A DNA stretch of 64,000 nt. Origin: Anaerolineae bacterium (lineage in GTDB: Bacteria; Chloroflexota; Anaerolineae; Aggregatilineales; Phototrophicaceae). Each line of letters opens with the position of its first letter. Position 1 is the first letter of the stretch. This document shows, piece after piece, positions 8,406-16,207 of the stretch. The DNA lies in contig JAIOHM010000175.1 of the NCBI GenBank assembly GCA_019912965.1, positions 62,001 through 126,000 on the forward strand, given 5' to 3'. The position numbers and the translations under genes were made by a program. The notes below the pieces were generated by a model. It ran no database searches. It was not told where the DNA came from and saw only the letters and a program-made list of their open reading frames with translations.

Positions 8406-10172
8406 ATGGCTGAAACAACCATGCAACAAACCCCGTCTGGCGGCTTCCGAGTTCGCCCGGTATTGGTCATCATTGGGCTGGTGGTGCTGGCGCTGGTCGC
8501 TTTATTGGTGCTGGATGTCCTGCGCTTGCTTTCGGGTGAGGGTGGGCTGATCTATACCGTAAGCGACTCGGTGTTGAAGTTCCTGTTCTACCCGAATCAG
8601 CGTGTAGACCCGGCAAATGTGGTCATCTGCCGACTGGACTCGGCCTGTTCGACCACCCACGCCATTTTGTACTCGGCAATTTTGCTGCTCACGGTCATCA
8701 CCGGGTTTGCTTATACGACCCTGCTGGAACGGCGTTTCATCGCCTTCTTCCAGAACCGCGTCGGCCCGAACCGGGTTGGCCCATTGGGTCTGCTGCAACC
8801 GGCGGCTGACGCTGTGAAGCTGATTACGAAGGAAGACATCACCCCGGCAGGCGCGTTCTACTGGGTATGGTTCCTCGCGCCGATGATTAAAGCCGTTCCA
8901 GTGCTGATTGTGCTGGCGGTCATTCCGCTGGGGCCGGATTTGATGATCCCCTGGTTTGATGGCAAGTGGTATCAAGTGCCGCTTTCGCTGGCTGACCCGA
9001 ATGTGGGCATTCTGTGGATTTTGGGCATCACCAGTCTGGGCACTTACGGTATCGTACTGGCGGGTTGGTCAAGCAACAACAAATACGCGATGCTCGGTGG
9101 TCTGCGTTCGTCGGCACAGATGATTAGCTACGAACTGAGCCTGGGTATAACGATGGCTGTCCCGGTGATTATTGTGGGCAGCATGAGTCTGGGTGACATT
9201 ACACAGGCACAGCCAATGATCTGGAATTGGTTCATCTTCCAGAATCCGCTGGCCGCGGCTATTTTGTTCGTTGCACTACTGGCGGAAATCAGTCGCGCAC
9301 CGTTTGACCTGCCTGAAGCCGAACAAGAATTGACCGCCGGGTTCATGACCGAATACAGCGGTATGAAGTTCGCCCTGTTTATGATGGCCGAATATCTGGG
9401 TATGATCGCTATCAGCCTGATTTTCGCGGCACTGTTCCTCGGCGGGTATCAGGACGGGTTCGGGCTGGTCAACAGCATTCCGATGCTTGGGCCGCTGGTG
9501 ATGATCGGCAAAGTGATCCTGTTCCTGATATTCATGATCTGGATTCGGGCGACATTGCCCCGCATCCGCTACGACCGTTTGATGTCCTTTGGCTGGAAAG
9601 TTTTGCTGCCATTGGCGCTGGTCGCGGTTTGCTGGACGGCGATTTCGGTCGTCGTCGGAGACACGTTCAAGAGTACGGCTGCTTATGGTGTGGCGGCTGG
9701 TATTCTGTTCGCTCTGGTGGTCGCTGGCAGCGTGATCTACCTGCGCCGTGCGGGCAAGCCAGAAGGCGAGGATGAACTGGACTCGCTGGCTGATGATCCG
9801 ATTGTGACAGGTGAACGGCGCGGAATTGGCTGGGCTGTTCTAAATGTTGTCGGGGCGCTACTTGCCATCCCGTTTGGTCTGTTGGAATTTACCACACAGC
9901 AGCTTGAAAACATCGCCAAGATTGCTGAGGATAAAGCCCCTGAAAAGGCGTTAGCAGTTGCGCCACCCGCACCTAAAGCTGCGCTCCCAGTGGCTAAACC
10001 GCAGATGGTTGAAGCTGCTGCTCCGGTGCTGGCTGCGGAAGCGGTTGCACCTGCACCGAAACCAGCCACATCTGCTCCTGCTGCCCCGGCTAAGGCGGGT
10101 GGCAAGGGTAAATTTGATAAAGAAGCCATGCTTGCCAAGATTCGTGAGAAAAAAGCGAACAAAGGCGGCTAA
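8406..10172 (+). CDS. nuoH: NADH-quinone oxidoreductase subunit H with N- and C-terminal extensions
   Basis: Membrane subunit that forms the quinone entry channel. The core motifs GERR-like LERRFIAFFQNRVGPNRVGP, RAPFDLPEAEQEL and IWIRATLPRIRYDRLM are intact. At 588 aa it is far longer than the usual 320-400. An extra hydrophobic helix and a linker precede the core (about residues 18-75). After about residue 420 come one clear further helix, a weakly hydrophobic stretch (GWAVLNVVGALLAIPFG) and an Ala/Pro/Lys-rich tail ending in a basic helix (residues 565-588). The reading frame is open throughout, so this is not a frameshift artefact. Confidence 0.95.
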   Translation: MAETTMQQTPSGGFRVRPVLVIIGLVVLALVALLVLDVLRLLSGEGGLIYTVSDSVLKFLFYPNQRVDPANVVICRLDSACSTTHAILYSAILLLTVITGFAYTTLLERRFIAFFQNRVGPNRVGPLGLLQPAADAVKLITKEDITPAGAFYWVWFLAPMIKAVPVLIVLAVIPLGPDLMIPWFDGKWYQVPLSLADPNVGILWILGITSLGTYGIVLAGWSSNNKYAMLGGLRSSAQMISYELSLGITMAVPVIIVGSMSLGDITQAQPMIWNWFIFQNPLAAAILFVALLAEISRAPFDLPEAEQELTAGFMTEYSGMKFALFMMAEYLGMIAISLIFAALFLGGYQDGFGLVNSIPMLGPLVMIGKVILFLIFMIWIRATLPRIRYDRLMSFGWKVLLPLALVAVCWTAISVVVGDTFKSTAAYGVAAGILFALVVAGSVIYLRRAGKPEGEDELDSLADDPIVTGERRGIGWAVLNVVGALLAIPFGLLEFTTQQLENIAKIAEDKAPEKALAVAPPAPKAALPVAKPQMVEAAAPVLAAEAVAPAPKPATSAPAAPAKAGGKGKFDKEAMLAKIREKKANKGG

Positions 10173-10248
10173 TCATCCGCAAATCGCTCGAATAGGGCTT
10201 ACCCCTGTTCCAATGATGTCTGGTGCGTGGGATTGAGGAGTGTAGTTA

Positions 10249-10743
10249 ATGAATGTGATACGCGGTTTTGCAACCACCTTTAAACACTTGCTGGAAGAAC
10301 CTGTAACCATCCAGTACCCGGAGCAGGTGGTGGAATTTGGTGAACGCTATAAAGGCCGCCATGAATTGAAGCGGTACGATAACGGTCTGGAAAAATGCAT
10401 CGGCTGTGCGTTGTGCGCGGCGGCCTGCCCAGCAGATGCTATCTGGGTGGAAGCAGCGGAAAATACCGATGAGGCACGTTTTAGCCCCGGTGAACGCTAC
10501 GCCAAAACCTATGAAATCAACATGCTGCGCTGCATTTTCTGTGGTTACTGTGAAGATGCTTGCCCAACAGAAGCGATTGTACTGGGGCATGAACACCGTT
10601 TGAGCTTTACCGACCGCCGCGATGCGATCTTCACCAAAGATATGTTGATCGACCCGCCGCCTCCCGGTAAACCGGATACTCCGCAGCAAGTTGAGCCGGG
10701 TGTTTACAACCGGTCAATCCCGGATATGGCAGACCCGCTGTAG
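10249..10743 (+). CDS. nuoI: NADH-quinone oxidoreductase subunit I
   Basis: Ferredoxin-type subunit with clusters N6a and N6b (164 aa). Two CxxCxxCxxxCP motifs are seen: CIGCALCAAACPADAI and CIFCGYCEDACPTEAI. GAGGAG lies just before the ATG. It bridges NuoG and NuoB. A 195-bp gap with repeats follows before nuoJ. Confidence 0.97.
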   Translation: MNVIRGFATTFKHLLEEPVTIQYPEQVVEFGERYKGRHELKRYDNGLEKCIGCALCAAACPADAIWVEAAENTDEARFSPGERYAKTYEINMLRCIFCGYCEDACPTEAIVLGHEHRLSFTDRRDAIFTKDMLIDPPPPGKPDTPQQVEPGVYNRSIPDMADPL

Positions 10744-10750
10744 GGTGGTT

Positions 10751-10778
10751 GTCAGTTATCAGTTGACAGTTTATCAGT
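10751..10778. repeat. Period-7 repeat array (left of palindrome)
   Basis: Four heptamers GTCAGTT, ATCAGTT, GACAGTT, TATCAGT directly after nuoI. Confidence 0.65.
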
Positions 10779-10804
10779 AGGGGGCGTCTCGCGGGACGCC
10801 CCTA
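10778..10804. repeat. Interspersed palindromic element, copy 1
   Basis: GGGGCGTC (10781-10788) pairs with GACGCCCC (10795-10802), flanked by TA(G) and TA. It belongs to the same family of GGGCGnnC...GnnCGCCCCTA hairpins seen at 17496, 24223, 30879 and, decayed, at 56428. It is enclosed by two period-7 arrays in opposite orientation. Confidence 0.65.
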
Positions 10805-10819
10805 TGAATGCCTTAAAAA

Positions 10820-10854
10820 GTTAAAAACTGACAACTGTAAACTATGAACTGGCA
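10820..10854. repeat. Period-7 repeat array (right of palindrome, inverted orientation)
   Basis: Five heptamers GTTAAAA, ACTGACA, ACTGTAA, ACTATGA, ACTGGCA. They are roughly the reverse complement of the array at 10751-10778. Confidence 0.65.
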
Positions 10855-10938
10855 ATTTTACGTTTGAACTCTGACGTTGTTTGCGCTAAACTGCACAAGC
10901 AATCCGCAGTGAGCGCCCAACATTTAGGATAGTGGCTT

Positions 10939-12240
10939 ATGACGACGGACGTATTACTTTTTATCATCGTGGGTGGCATCGCCGTAGCGGCGGCCATCAT
11001 GATGCTGTTGCAAGAGAACGCGGTATATAGTGCGCTCTTTTTAATCGTCAACTTTGGCTGTGTCGCGTTTCTGTACCTGATGCTGGATGCGCCATTTCTG
11101 GCGATGGTTCAGATTGCGGTTTATGCGGGCGCGATCATGGTGCTGTTTCTCTTCGTCATCATGCTGCTCGGCGCGGAAAAACTGCACGCCCCTACCCGAC
11201 AGTTCCGGTGGTTAGCTCCTCTGGCGCTGGCACTGGCTGCGGGCTTTTTGCTGGTGACTGGCGTAGCGATTACACAGGGTCAGATTGACCTGACTGAACC
11301 GATTCAACGCCCACCGATGCTGCGCGTGGTTCATGCCGCCCCGCTGGCCGGGGTGGTTGATGTGTATGCGAATGGTCAACTGCTGGCGGAAGATGTCAGT
11401 TTCGGTGAGGCAACAGATTTCCAGGGCGTTCCTCCGGGTGAATATACCATCGGTTTAAATCCGGCGGGAACAGATGCCCCGGTTTTCACAACGACGATTA
11501 CGCTGGCAGGTAATGGCGAAAAGACCATCAATGCTTATTCAGCCGTCGCTTATGGTGGTGCTGACAGCGGCCCGCTGACGGTTGGCCTGATACAGGATAA
11601 TCTGGAAACCACTGAAGCCCGCACCGCGCGGGTGAGTGTGCTGAATACGTCCGACCAAGCTGTTAATCTGGTGGACTTCGGTTCGGATTTTGACGCTGCT
11701 GATGATCGGGTTGTGCTGGGCAATGTCGAACCGGGAGCATTGGTCGATTTGCCGCCCCTTGCCGAGAAAACATCCCTGCGTAACTGGGCGTTCACTGGTG
11801 TGGATGAAGCCCAGACCGATTTGACTAAACTGCCTGTGCTGTTCCGGCTCAATAACCCGGAATTGTTCAGCATCGAGCGCGATACTGCTCAACTGCTGGT
11901 GGTTGGCTCGGAAGGTTTATTTGATGGATCGGTTCGTTCGGTGGTTATCCCACTGGTGACGAAAGCGGTTTCCGGCTTTGGAAGCCCGAACGCCATTGGT
12001 GAACTGCTGTTTACCCGCTATATGCTGGCGTTCCAGTTGATCGCCGTGCTGCTGCTGGCCGCGATGATCGGCGCGATTGTGCTGACGCACAAAGAAGGTG
12101 CAGTTGCACGCCGCCGGGATGTACGCCGCCGGGTAGTCAAGCCGCTGGCGACCGCGATTGGCAGTCAGGTTGGGCATGATGTGTTGGCCTCGGTTGAGGA
12201 TGCACCCAAGCTGCCGGAACAGCAGCCGAGTGGGGATTAA
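10939..12240 (+). CDS. nuoJ: NADH-quinone oxidoreductase subunit J with an inserted DUF4397 domain
   Basis: 433 aa against the usual ~170-200. Residues 1-112 are normal NuoJ with four helices (including MVQIAVYAGAIMVLFLFVIM). Residues about 360-392 are the normal fifth helix (GELLFTRYMLAFQLIAVLL... GAIVLTHKE). Between them, about residues 120-355, lies a soluble beta-rich region beginning MLRVVHAAPLAGVVDVYANG. This is the DUF4397 pattern, a domain usually found in exported proteins. In NuoJ this loop faces the outside of the membrane, so the insert should be extracytoplasmic. The frame is continuous. AGGAT lies upstream of the ATG. Confidence 0.93.
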   Translation: MTTDVLLFIIVGGIAVAAAIMMLLQENAVYSALFLIVNFGCVAFLYLMLDAPFLAMVQIAVYAGAIMVLFLFVIMLLGAEKLHAPTRQFRWLAPLALALAAGFLLVTGVAITQGQIDLTEPIQRPPMLRVVHAAPLAGVVDVYANGQLLAEDVSFGEATDFQGVPPGEYTIGLNPAGTDAPVFTTTITLAGNGEKTINAYSAVAYGGADSGPLTVGLIQDNLETTEARTARVSVLNTSDQAVNLVDFGSDFDAADDRVVLGNVEPGALVDLPPLAEKTSLRNWAFTGVDEAQTDLTKLPVLFRLNNPELFSIERDTAQLLVVGSEGLFDGSVRSVVIPLVTKAVSGFGSPNAIGELLFTRYMLAFQLIAVLLLAAMIGAIVLTHKEGAVARRRDVRRRVVKPLATAIGSQVGHDVLASVEDAPKLPEQQPSGD

Positions 12241-12242
12241 TC

Positions 12243-12263
12243 AGGTGCCAGGTGCTAAGTATC
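12243..12263. repeat. Short period-7 repeat between nuoJ and nuoK
   Basis: AGGTGCC, AGGTGCT, AAGTATC in register. Same consensus as the arrays at 19258 and 21514. Confidence 0.5.
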
Positions 12264-12303
12264 GGTCAACTCGATACAGCACTTGATTGAGAGAGTTGGA
12301 ATT

Positions 12304-12606
12304 ATGGTACAAATTGAAGCCTATGTGATGTTAAGCGCCGTGCTGTTCATTCTGGGGGCGATGGGTGTTCTGCTGCGCCGGAATGCGATCCTGTTGTTTA
12401 TGTCGGTTGAACTGATGCTGAATGCTGCTAACCTCGCGCTGGTGGCCTTCGCAAAACACTGGAATCAGATGGACGGGCATTTGTTCGTGTTTTTTGTGAT
12501 CGCGGTCGCGGCTGCGGAAGTTGCGGTTGGGTTGGCGCTGATTGTGGCGATCTTCCGCACCAAACAGAGCATCAATATTGATGAACTGCACCAGATGGAA
12601 GGCTAA
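12304..12606 (+). CDS. nuoK: NADH-quinone oxidoreductase subunit K
   Basis: 100 aa, the normal length, with three transmembrane helices. The buried glutamates of the proton channel are visible in FMSVELMLNAANLALVAF and in AAAEVAVGLALIVAIFR. ATG 12304 is chosen over an upstream in-frame TTG (12283) because it gives the standard N-terminus and has GAGAG before it. Confidence 0.95.
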   Translation: MVQIEAYVMLSAVLFILGAMGVLLRRNAILLFMSVELMLNAANLALVAFAKHWNQMDGHLFVFFVIAVAAAEVAVGLALIVAIFRTKQSINIDELHQMEG

Positions 12607-12610
12607 GTCA

Positions 12611-12696
12611 GTGCTGAGTAATGAGGTATGAGGCATGAGTGAAATGCTTGTGCCTGAATACTCATCTCGTTACTCGTCACTCATTACTCGTTACTG
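12611..12696. repeat. Period-7 arrays in inverted orientation between nuoK and nuoL
   Basis: The left half reads GTGCTGA, GTAATGA, GGTATGA, GGCATGA. The right half reads AATACTC, ATCTCGT, TACTCGT, CACTCAT, TACTCGT, TACTGAG. GAGTAATGAG (12616-12625) is perfectly complementary to CTCATTACTC (12680-12689), and ATGAGT (12635-12640) to ACTCAT (12660-12665). The transcript could therefore fold into a long hairpin just before nuoL. Confidence 0.65.
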
Positions 12697-12705
12697 AGGT
12701 TTTTT

Positions 12706-15168
12706 ATGGAAAGTTACGCGCAGTTAGTCACGCTCGTGATCTTCATCCCGATGATCGGGGCGATCATTAACCTGTTCGCCGGGCCACGGTTGGGCGGGCG
12801 CTGGGCCGGAGTTATCGGTTCGACAGCGGCCATTCTGTCGTTCATTGTGTCGCTGCTTTTGCTCAGCTTTTTGGGCGCGACCAATTATCAGGGTGTGGTG
12901 GTCAATCCGCCGTTTCTGGATGGCTGGATTCGCATCGGCTCGGCGGGCGTGGAAATTCCGTGGCAGATGCGGGTGGACAGCCTGAGCGTAACCATGATGC
13001 TGGTGGTGACGGGCGTCGGTTCGCTCATCCATATTTACGCGATTGGCTACATGGAAGGTGACTCGCGCTTCTCGCGCTTCTTCAGCTATTTGAACCTGTT
13101 TTTGGTGTTCATGCTGATTCTGGTGACGGGCAACAACTTCCTGATGATGTTCGTCGGCTGGGAAGGCGTGGGGCTTTGCTCATTCTTACTGATCGGGTTC
13201 TGGTTCGACAAAGCGAAGGGCGTGGGCTGGAAGAACAGCAACGCCGCGCGTAAAGCGATGATTGTGAACCGCATCGGCGACTTCGGCCTGTTGATGGGCA
13301 TCTTCCTGATGTTCTGGACGTTTGGGACGCTGGATTATTATCGTCCGGGCGAAATCGCCAATATTAACGCTGGACAGCATGGTGAAGCGACAGCCGAAGG
13401 CGCGGTTGTTGATGGTGGTGAACACGGCACAGAAGCAGTAGCTCCAGCCGAAGGCGAGCATGGCACGGAAGTTGCTGCTCCGGCTGAAGGTGAACACAGC
13501 ACTGAAGCTGTGGTTGCTGAAGGCGAAGGACACGGCACTGAGTCGGCAGCCCCGGTTTATACCAATAATGACCACATTGAAACTAAAGATTTAGGCGTAT
13601 TCGGTCAGGCCGAGCGCATGGTCGCGGAAGATCATGAAGTCGATTTTGGGCCGTTCTCGCTGCCTATCGACACGGTGCTGGTGGTGATTACGCTGTTTAT
13701 GCTGGTGGGTGCGGCGGGTAAATCCGCACAAATTCCGTTGTTTGTCTGGCTGCCGGATGCGATGGCAGGCCCAACCCCGGTCAGCGCGCTGATCCATGCG
13801 GCAACAATGGTGACGGCGGGCGTGTACATGATGGTACGGAGCAATGTGTTCTATCATCATGCGGAATTCACCTCGCTGGTGGTGGCGCTGGTTGGCGCAA
13901 GCACGGCGATTGTGGCGGGCTTCATCGCTATCGGTCAGTGGGACATCAAGCGCGTTCTGGCGTACAGCACGATCAGCCAGCTTGGTTTTATGGTGGCAGC
14001 GGTCGGCGTGGGTGCTTATGGTGCGGCGATGTTCCATCTGGTGACACACGCTTTCTTTAAGGCGCTGTTGTTCCTCGGCAGCGGTTCGGTCATTCATGGT
14101 GTGGAGCATGGGCATCACTCGGCGGCGCATCATGCTGGACATGGGCATGATGACCACCACGACGATCATCATCACGAAGAAGAACATGAATTTGACCCGC
14201 AGGACATGCGGAATATGGGCGGTTTGAGCCGCCGGATGCCGATCACGTATCTGACGTATTTGATCGGGACGCTGGCGCTGGCGGGTATTTTCCCGTTTGC
14301 CGGGTTCTGGTCGAAGGACGAAATTCTGGCGGACTCGTGGTTGGCGGGTTTGATGGATAACAAGATCGGCGGTTACATTGCTTTGGGTGTGTTGCTTTTA
14401 GCGGCAGCTTTCACGGCGTTCTATATGTGGCGGCAGATGGAACTGGTTTTCTACGGGCAACCCCGTACGGAAGCAGCCGATCACGCGCATGAGAGCACTT
14501 CACTCATGGCTATTCCGCTGATTATTCTGGGCATTCTGAGCATCTTCGGCGGCTTCCTGAATACACCATCGAACGTGCTGGGTCTGGATAACATTTTCGG
14601 TGCGCATCGCTTTAGCTCGTTCCTTGAATACAGTGTGGTGAACCTGCATACGGCGGAGTTCCAACCGCTGATCGCTCTGGGCGCGCTGGCACTGGCGTTG
14701 GGTGCAATCTTCCTCGCGCGGTCGATTTACGGCGCGGGCAAGGCACTGACCGAAGATGGACGCGATCCGCTGGCCGTTCGTGGGGACACGGGCGCGATCT
14801 GGGGCTTGGCAAACGCGCGGTTGTACTGGGACGAAACCTATTTCCGCCTGTTTGAAAATCCGTTCAACAAGATTTCGGGTTTTCTGGCGAATACGCTGGA
14901 CTGGAACTTCTGGCACGATTACTTCCACAATACGGTGATCTGGAAAGGCTTCGATGCGATTGGCGGTCTGCTGGCGCGTCCGGTTGATCTGGGGATTATC
15001 GACGGCATCGTGAATGGTGTAGGCCGGGTCGCGGGCTGGAGTGCGGGACGCTTGCGCCGAGTCCAGACGGGTTATGTGCGTACTTATGCGGTGACTCTAA
15101 TGCTGGGCGTGGTGCTGGTGATTGTGATTATCCTGCTGCCTTTGCTGACACAGGGTAGTGGGGGGTAG
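12706..15168 (+). CDS. nuoL: NADH-quinone oxidoreductase subunit L with two large insertions
   Basis: Antiporter-like distal subunit, 820 aa against the usual ~600-680. The channel motifs are intact: GWEGVGLCSFLLIGFW, GAAGKSAQIPLFVWLPDAMAGPTPVSALIHAATMVTAG, HAFFKALLFLGSGSVIH and FAGFWSKDEI. Insert 1 (about residues 225-310) contains about four copies of a 12-residue unit GEHGTEAVAPAE between helices equivalent to TM6 and TM7. Insert 2 (about 465-500) is a run of His, Asp and Glu after GSGSVIHGVEHGHH. Both interrupt loops, not helices. The C-terminus includes the lateral helix region and a last TM. Confidence 0.94.
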   Translation: MESYAQLVTLVIFIPMIGAIINLFAGPRLGGRWAGVIGSTAAILSFIVSLLLLSFLGATNYQGVVVNPPFLDGWIRIGSAGVEIPWQMRVDSLSVTMMLVVTGVGSLIHIYAIGYMEGDSRFSRFFSYLNLFLVFMLILVTGNNFLMMFVGWEGVGLCSFLLIGFWFDKAKGVGWKNSNAARKAMIVNRIGDFGLLMGIFLMFWTFGTLDYYRPGEIANINAGQHGEATAEGAVVDGGEHGTEAVAPAEGEHGTEVAAPAEGEHSTEAVVAEGEGHGTESAAPVYTNNDHIETKDLGVFGQAERMVAEDHEVDFGPFSLPIDTVLVVITLFMLVGAAGKSAQIPLFVWLPDAMAGPTPVSALIHAATMVTAGVYMMVRSNVFYHHAEFTSLVVALVGASTAIVAGFIAIGQWDIKRVLAYSTISQLGFMVAAVGVGAYGAAMFHLVTHAFFKALLFLGSGSVIHGVEHGHHSAAHHAGHGHDDHHDDHHHEEEHEFDPQDMRNMGGLSRRMPITYLTYLIGTLALAGIFPFAGFWSKDEILADSWLAGLMDNKIGGYIALGVLLLAAAFTAFYMWRQMELVFYGQPRTEAADHAHESTSLMAIPLIILGILSIFGGFLNTPSNVLGLDNIFGAHRFSSFLEYSVVNLHTAEFQPLIALGALALALGAIFLARSIYGAGKALTEDGRDPLAVRGDTGAIWGLANARLYWDETYFRLFENPFNKISGFLANTLDWNFWHDYFHNTVIWKGFDAIGGLLARPVDLGIIDGIVNGVGRVAGWSAGRLRRVQTGYVRTYAVTLMLGVVLVIVIILLPLLTQGSGG
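13417..13551 (+). repeat. 36-bp tandem repeat inside nuoL
   Basis: Units at 13417-13452, 13453-13488, 13489-13521 (33 bp) and 13522-13551 (partial) encode GEHGTEAVAPAE-like segments. The units have diverged mostly at third codon positions, so the repeat has been kept as protein. Confidence 0.8.
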
Positions 15169-15185
15169 TAGTCCTTACCCCACTC

Positions 15186-15219
15186 ATGGCTGACAACTGC
15201 GGCAAGCTCGGTCAGCCAT
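15186..15219. repeat. Hairpin with GGCAAGCTC loop, copy 1
   Basis: ATGGCTGAC (15186-15194) pairs perfectly with GTCAGCCAT (15211-15219). The 16-nt loop contains GGCAAGCTC. A second element at 19352-19380 has the same loop and a different but also perfect stem. Confidence 0.6.
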
Positions 15220-15222
15220 TCG

Positions 15223-15257
15223 CCCTCTCCCCACCGGTGAGTACAGCCAGGAGAGGG
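15223..15257. repeat. CCCTCTCC/GGAGAGGG palindrome
   Basis: CCCTCTCC (15223-15230) and GGAGAGGG (15250-15257) form a perfect 8-bp stem. It is related to the elements at 15814-15836 and 22796-22831, although the loop differs. Confidence 0.5.
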
Positions 15258-15322
15258 GAGCAAAATACGTAATTGTTGGCGGGATGCTTCGTGATGGGGC
15301 GTCCCGTTTTTGATTCGGGGGA

Positions 15323-15378
15323 AGTACTGAGCACTGAGAAAAGAAGGTATGAGGTACGAGGTATGAGGTATGAGTAAA
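15323..15378. repeat. Period-7 repeat array, eight units
   Basis: AGTACTG, AGCACTG, AGAAAAG, AAGGTAT, GAGGTAC, GAGGTAT, GAGGTAT, GAGTAAA in exact 7-bp register. Confidence 0.75.
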
Positions 15379-15605
15379 AGACATAAAAGTGCAAAAGATT
15401 CGTAAAGTGCAAAATTGCCGTAGGGGTTGTCGGTGGGAATGCGGGAGGATGGCGCTTCGCAAAATGCAATTTCGGCGGGTGAGACGGGGAGCGCCGTAGT
15501 GTGCAGCGCCAGTGAGGGGATTGTCGCCGCTGTCGCTGTATTGGCGGTGTGCAGCGGCTGTGAGGGAAAGAGGCGCTGCAATTGCACAATCGTTATCGGT
15601 CATCC

Positions 15606-15668
15606 GTTTTCAGTTTTCAGTAAATTCATAAGGTAGTTGCCAGTTACGAGTTTCCAGTTTCCAGAAAA
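15606..15668. repeat. Period-7 repeat array, nine units
   Basis: GTTTTCA, GTTTTCA, GTAAATT, CATAAGG, TAGTTGC, CAGTTAC, GAGTTTC, CAGTTTC, CAGAAAA. A short related array (GTTGTCA, GTTCACA, GTTTTCA) follows at 15771-15791. Confidence 0.7.
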
Positions 15669-15801
15669 ATACGGAACGTTCGGTGATTGCCACCACCGCC
15701 GGGGGTATGGCGGCGGCGGCGGCGGCGCGGTGAGTGGCGAAAGTGGGTTTTCGCCGCCACATTGGTTATCGTTGTCAGTTCACAGTTTTCAGGGTAATTC
15801 A

Positions 15802-15840
15802 CCTCACCCCTAGCCCCTCTCCGTACCAGAGAGGGGAACA
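15802..15840. repeat. CCCCTCTC palindromic repeat, intergenic copy
   Basis: CTCACCCCTAGCCCCTCTCC is shared with the copy inside the EamA coding sequence at 22799-22817. CCCCTCTC (15814-15821) pairs perfectly with GAGAGGGG (15829-15836), and both copies continue GAAC. Confidence 0.7.
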
Positions 15841-16070
15841 AAACTTTTGCAGGTGGGATTGTCGTCGTTGTCGTCGTCGTCGTCTTTGTCGGTTGTGTCG
15901 GTGATTGGTTTTTAGTTCCAGAAAAATACGAGATCGACGGCGGGTTATTGGATAGGATGGGGTGTTTGTTGAACCTTCGCGTGGATACTGGATTCGGGTG
16001 GTGGCGAGGTTTTGGACAGAAGTATTGCGGCGATTTGGGATAGGTGTGCCGCTGCAATACTTGCTGAATA

Positions 16071-16105
16071 GCAGTTAGCGGTTAGCTATCAGCTTTTAGC
16101 AGTGG
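16071..16105. repeat. Period-7 repeat array, five units
   Basis: GCAGTTA, GCGGTTA, GCTATCA, GCTTTTA, GCAGTGG just downstream of the TIR gene's 3' end. Confidence 0.65.
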
Positions 16106-16207
16106 AAAAGCTGATTGTAGTTGTATGTTCAGGATAGAACAAAATTGCGAAACTGTCAATTGAAATGCAGGTTGGGGTGGGTGAGAAGTGGGTTTGAAAG
16201 TGGGTGA

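Larger units (their letters stand above)
15169..16207. other. 1.0-kb repeat-rich intergenic region between nuoL and the TIR gene
   Basis: No credible gene. It holds two hairpins (15186-15257), period-7 arrays (15323-15378, 15606-15668, 15771-15791, 16071-16105), a GGC tract (about 15709-15728), a palindrome of the CCCCTCTC family (15814-15836) and a GTC tract (about 15859-15890). It separates nuoL from nuoM together with the reverse-strand TIR gene. Confidence 0.7.

Noticed and set aside
15840..15900. GTC and GGC tracts considered as CRISPR-like or as coding repeats
   Set aside because: They are simple trinucleotide tracts without spaced repeats or a plausible reading frame.
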